Assembly (NCBI GenBank): GCA_945788675.1
Contig: CALZMY010000082.1
Coordinates: 1 to 8,685, forward strand
Length of the DNA stretch: 8,685 nucleotides
From: an uncultured Gammaproteobacteria bacterium
GTDB lineage: Bacteria > Pseudomonadota > Gammaproteobacteria > SZUA-140
Direction of reading: 5' to 3'
The translations under genes and the position numbers were made by a program. This document shows positions 5,911 through 8,685 of the stretch, piece after piece (position 1 is the stretch's first letter; each line of letters starts with the position of its first letter). A model generated the notes under the pieces. The model searched no databases. It was not told the origin of the DNA and saw only the letters and a program-made list of their open reading frames with translations.

Positions 5911-8685
5911 GTGATCCGATATACATTAAATAAATGCTGGATTGTGACAGCGATCACTATCATTGTGATCGCCCTGCTGGTGACTAGCGCGCGTGTGCTG
6001 TTGCCCTACCTGCACACATATCATCAACAAATCGAAGAGACCATTAGTGACGCAGTGGGCGCAACGGTGAAAGTGCGTTCGATTGATGCTGCCTGGCATG
6101 GTGCTGGACCGCAACTGAAGATGCGTGGGGTACAGGTGTTGAGTGGTGACACCGAACTGCTCCACTTTGAGAGTGGCAGTGTCGGCTTCAATCTGTGGCA
6201 GAGTCTGTATGATCGCGCACTGCAAATTGAAAACCTCGTGGTGTCGGATGTGGAGCTGGTGATTACACGGGATGAGAAAGGCAAGATCAGCGTGGCAGGT
6301 TTTGAGGCGGCATCATCACAGGATGACAGCGAGGATGATCAGGCGCAGCGTCAGTTAGAGGATGAGCAAGCGTTATTGCACTGGTTTTTTTCCCAGTCAC
6401 GCATGGTCATTGAGTCGAGCGATGTCACATGGCGTGACTTGCAACAGGGGGGGCGTGAGTTGCACTTCTCCAGTGTGGCGTTTGAGATACGCAATCAGGG
6501 TGGGCGTCATCAACTGGATGGCTCGGCCGAGCTCCCGGTTCAATTCGGGCGTACGCTCTCTTTCGCGCTGGATATCGAGGGTGATGTGCAGTCTGATCAA
6601 GGTTGGAGCGCGCAAGGTTATGTCGAAGGCGGCGAATTGCAGCTGGCGCATTTGCTGGAAGGGCGGGTACCTGCTGGAGTGCGTGTGGACGACGGTCAGC
6701 TCGAGACACGTCTGTGGTTTGAATTGCAAGACGCTGTGTTACAGCGTGCCGAGGGTGAGCTTTCGCTGCAACAGCTATCATTATCACCCAGTGTAGTGGC
6801 GGATGGTCGCAAGCCGATGAAGATCGATCTCGTTTCGGGGCGTTATTTATGGCAGCGTCACACGGGTGGTTGGTCACTTACTATCGATGACTTTATACTG
6901 GGCCGTGATAGCCGAATGTGGCCGTCGAGTCGGCTCAGTGTAGCCACATCCGATGAGCCTGATGGAGAACGGATCGTTGAAGCGCGCCTTAGCTATGCAC
7001 GTATCGACGACCTAAACGCGTTACTCATGATGAGTGATGCGGTGAATGAAAAGCAGCGGCAGCAGTTACTGGCATTTGCGCCGAGCGGTGAGCTACGCGG
7101 TGGCTATCTTCATTTCAGGGATCCATCTCGCGAAGAGAAGCAGGATTATCATTATGTTGTTGCCAGCCGTTTCGATGACGTTGGTGTCAATGCAGTGGGC
7201 AAGATGCCAGGTGGCAAGGGCATTGATGGGCGTGTGAGAATCGACAATAGTGGCGGTTATCTCGCACTGGACAGTGTGGATGCCTCACTGTCGATTCCGA
7301 AACTTTTTCGTGGTCCGCTGGCGGTGACGGCATTGGAGGGCGATGTTTATTGGCAGCTGGATGCGGATAAATGGCAGCTTGAGAGCCGTTCATTGCAGCT
7401 GAAGAATGATGATGCAGAGGTGTCGTTGGCGTTGGCGCTTAAGAAAGGTGACGGTGCGCCGGAGATAGCGTTGCTGTCTCAATTCAAAGCGCCTAGTGTC
7501 GCCAATATTTCGCGCTATTTGCCGGTCGGTATCATGCCAGACGCGACCATCGACTGGCTTGATCGCGCCATTGTCGATGGTAATGCCTCGGCTGGGCAGA
7601 TGATTTTCTATGGGCCACTCGACCAACGTTTCCCATATGAGGAGAGTGATGGACTGTTTGATATCCGTTTCAACCTCACCGACGGCATACTTGACTATGC
7701 TCCGGGGTGGCCACGGCTCGAAGAGATGGAGGCCGAAGTGATTTTCGCAGGCAGCGGCATGGAGATCAACGCGGTTGCCGCAAAGAGTCTTGATGCCGAT
7801 GTGATGCAGGTGAAGGCTCGGATTGATGATTTGCGAGCGCGGCCGGCGCTGTTGCAGCTTGATGGCAAGGCGCAAGGCCATGCACGTGATACGCTCGATT
7901 TTGTCCGGCGTAGCCCTTTGAATAAGCGTTTTGGCGAGTTTGCAGCGGGCGTCGAGGTGACTGCCGGGCGTAGTATCCTTGATCTTTCGCTTAAATTGCC
8001 GCTAGCGAAGCAAGCGGCGAAGGTGAATGGTGTGGTGCACTTTGAGGCAGCCGATTTTTATCTGGCCGATCGCGCCGTCGATATTCTGGGGGTTAACGGT
8101 GATCTACAATTCTCTGAGAATGGGATCGAAATCAAGCAGGCGCAGGCGCGGCTGTTAGGTATGAATGGGATGTTGCAGGCGAAGACGTTGCCGCTATCGC
8201 AGGGTGGGAATACTGTGATTACTGCCGATGGAAGCGCAACTGCTGCGGATGTGCGGCGTCTGTTACCGATTCCACTGCTTCAGCATGTCGATGGTGCAAC
8301 AGCATGGCAGGCGCAGCTTACGATACCCGCTGAAGGTGCGACGGAGCATGGCGCAAGCTTCAAGGTGACATCAGACCTGCAAGGGATGGCTGCGGCCCTC
8401 CCCTATCCACTGGGTAAAAGTGCGACACAGCCTGAAACGTTTGTGCTGGAGACCGCGTTTCCTCGTGCGCTGGATGTGCCGCTGCAGCTACAATACGGTT
8501 CGCAGCTACGCGGTATTTTTGACGTTGATGAGACGATGGCGCTACAGCGAGGGGGTATTACCCTCGGAGGTGGGATGCCGGCACTGCCGGAAAAGGCGTT
8601 GATCAACGTGGATGGGAAGCTTGAACGCCTTACGCTGGAGGAGTGGATGCCGCTCTTTGAAGCGGCAGGCGGGGGTGCCGATAAG
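5911..8685 (+). CDS. yhdP: AsmA-like envelope protein YhdP, N-terminal ~925 residues, cut by window edge
   Basis: The frame runs without a stop from a GTG at 5911 to the last base, 925 codons; the E. coli protein is about 1266 aa. YhdP is anchored in the inner membrane and spans the periplasm as a long beta-rich groove; with TamB and YdbH it is implicated in carrying phospholipids to the outer membrane. Here residues 10-31 are a single membrane helix preceded by Arg3 and Lys8, then ARVLLPYL matches the family's post-helix segment. An acidic, Gln-rich stretch lies at about 135-155. The central family motif YLPVGIMPDATIDWL (536-550), followed by GQMIFYGPLDQRFPY, is clearly recognisable, and the last visible residues EEWMPLF match the E. 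coli EWLALF segment. The start is inferred: no ATG lies between the in-frame stop at 5878 and the helix, and GTG 5911 (45 bp after rng, weak GAG ribosome site) is the only sensible choice. Confidence 0.92.
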   Translation, partial: MIRYTLNKCWIVTAITIIVIALLVTSARVLLPYLHTYHQQIEETISDAVGATVKVRSIDAAWHGAGPQLKMRGVQVLSGDTELLHFESGSVGFNLWQSLYDRALQIENLVVSDVELVITRDEKGKISVAGFEAASSQDDSEDDQAQRQLEDEQALLHWFFSQSRMVIESSDVTWRDLQQGGRELHFSSVAFEIRNQGGRHQLDGSAELPVQFGRTLSFALDIEGDVQSDQGWSAQGYVEGGELQLAHLLEGRVPAGVRVDDGQLETRLWFELQDAVLQRAEGELSLQQLSLSPSVVADGRKPMKIDLVSGRYLWQRHTGGWSLTIDDFILGRDSRMWPSSRLSVATSDEPDGERIVEARLSYARIDDLNALLMMSDAVNEKQRQQLLAFAPSGELRGGYLHFRDPSREEKQDYHYVVASRFDDVGVNAVGKMPGGKGIDGRVRIDNSGGYLALDSVDASLSIPKLFRGPLAVTALEGDVYWQLDADKWQLESRSLQLKNDDAEVSLALALKKGDGAPEIALLSQFKAPSVANISRYLPVGIMPDATIDWLDRAIVDGNASAGQMIFYGPLDQRFPYEESDGLFDIRFNLTDGILDYAPGWPRLEEMEAEVIFAGSGMEINAVAAKSLDADVMQVKARIDDLRARPALLQLDGKAQGHARDTLDFVRRSPLNKRFGEFAAGVEVTAGRSILDLSLKLPLAKQAAKVNGVVHFEAADFYLADRAVDILGVNGDLQFSENGIEIKQAQARLLGMNGMLQAKTLPLSQGGNTVITADGSATAADVRRLLPIPLLQHVDGATAWQAQLTIPAEGATEHGASFKVTSDLQGMAAALPYPLGKSATQPETFVLETAFPRALDVPLQLQYGSQLRGIFDVDETMALQRGGITLGGGMPALPEKALINVDGKLERLTLEEWMPLFEAAGGGADK
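5950..5972. repeat. Perfect 8-bp inverted repeat in the 5' end of yhdP
   Basis: GCGATCAC and GTGATCGC flank a 7-nt loop (TATCATT). The repeat lies about 40 nt inside the yhdP reading frame, in the codons for the membrane helix. The mRNA could form a stable hairpin close to the start codon. A perfect 8-bp repeat with a short loop is expected about once by chance in a window of this size, so its position is the only reason to note it. Confidence 0.5.

Noticed and set aside
6362..6877. Overlapping open frames of 144 aa (plus) and 150 aa (minus) inside yhdP.
   Set aside because: Their compositions are Arg/Ser/Cys- or Pro/His-rich, typical of out-of-frame translation, and the yhdP frame is uninterrupted here.
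7390..7881. A 163-aa open frame antisense to yhdP.
   Set aside because: The opposite strand has a continuous 925-codon frame carrying recognisable YhdP motifs in exactly this interval.

Overview
The window looks like ordinary chromosome from a gammaproteobacterium of moderate GC content. Six protein-coding genes are visible, two of them cut by the window edges. The taxonomic call rests on the conserved maf(yhdE)-rng-yhdP gene order, on strong residue-level resemblance of these proteins to their enterobacterial counterparts, and on a type IV pilus locus controlled by a PilS/PilR pair and a sigma-54 promoter. The genus cannot be named from the sequence.

Left half (1-3352), all on the minus strand and transcribed right to left: pilS (membrane sensor kinase), pilR (sigma-54 response regulator, 1 nt after pilS), a 296-bp regulatory gap, then the first 30 codons of a type IV major pilin (pilA), which runs off the left edge. 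The gap holds a strong -24/-12 sigma-54 promoter pointing into pilA, and about 54 bp further upstream a perfect TGTGA-N6-TCACA CRP/Vfr-type core site. In the known PilSR circuit PilS senses pilin in the inner membrane and controls PilR phosphorylation, and PilR activates sigma-54 polymerase at pilA. Sensor, regulator, target promoter and target gene are therefore contiguous here.

Middle (3353-3661): a 309-bp divergent intergenic region between pilS and maf. It contains weak candidate sigma-70 promoters for both directions whose -35 boxes overlap. The start of maf is uncertain.

Right half (3662-8685), plus strand: maf/yhdE (nucleotide pyrophosphatase), rng (RNase G) and yhdP (large AsmA-like envelope protein). 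They are spaced by 110 and 45 bp with no visible terminators, so they are probably co-transcribed. The yhdP frame stays open from a GTG at 5911 to the right edge (925 codons), about the first three quarters of the usual protein.

I found no RNA genes, insertion sequences, CRISPR arrays, phage genes or convincing undescribed system. The most useful observations are regulatory: the pilA promoter architecture with its CRP-like site, the divergent pilS/maf region, and the start-site problems of maf and yhdP.
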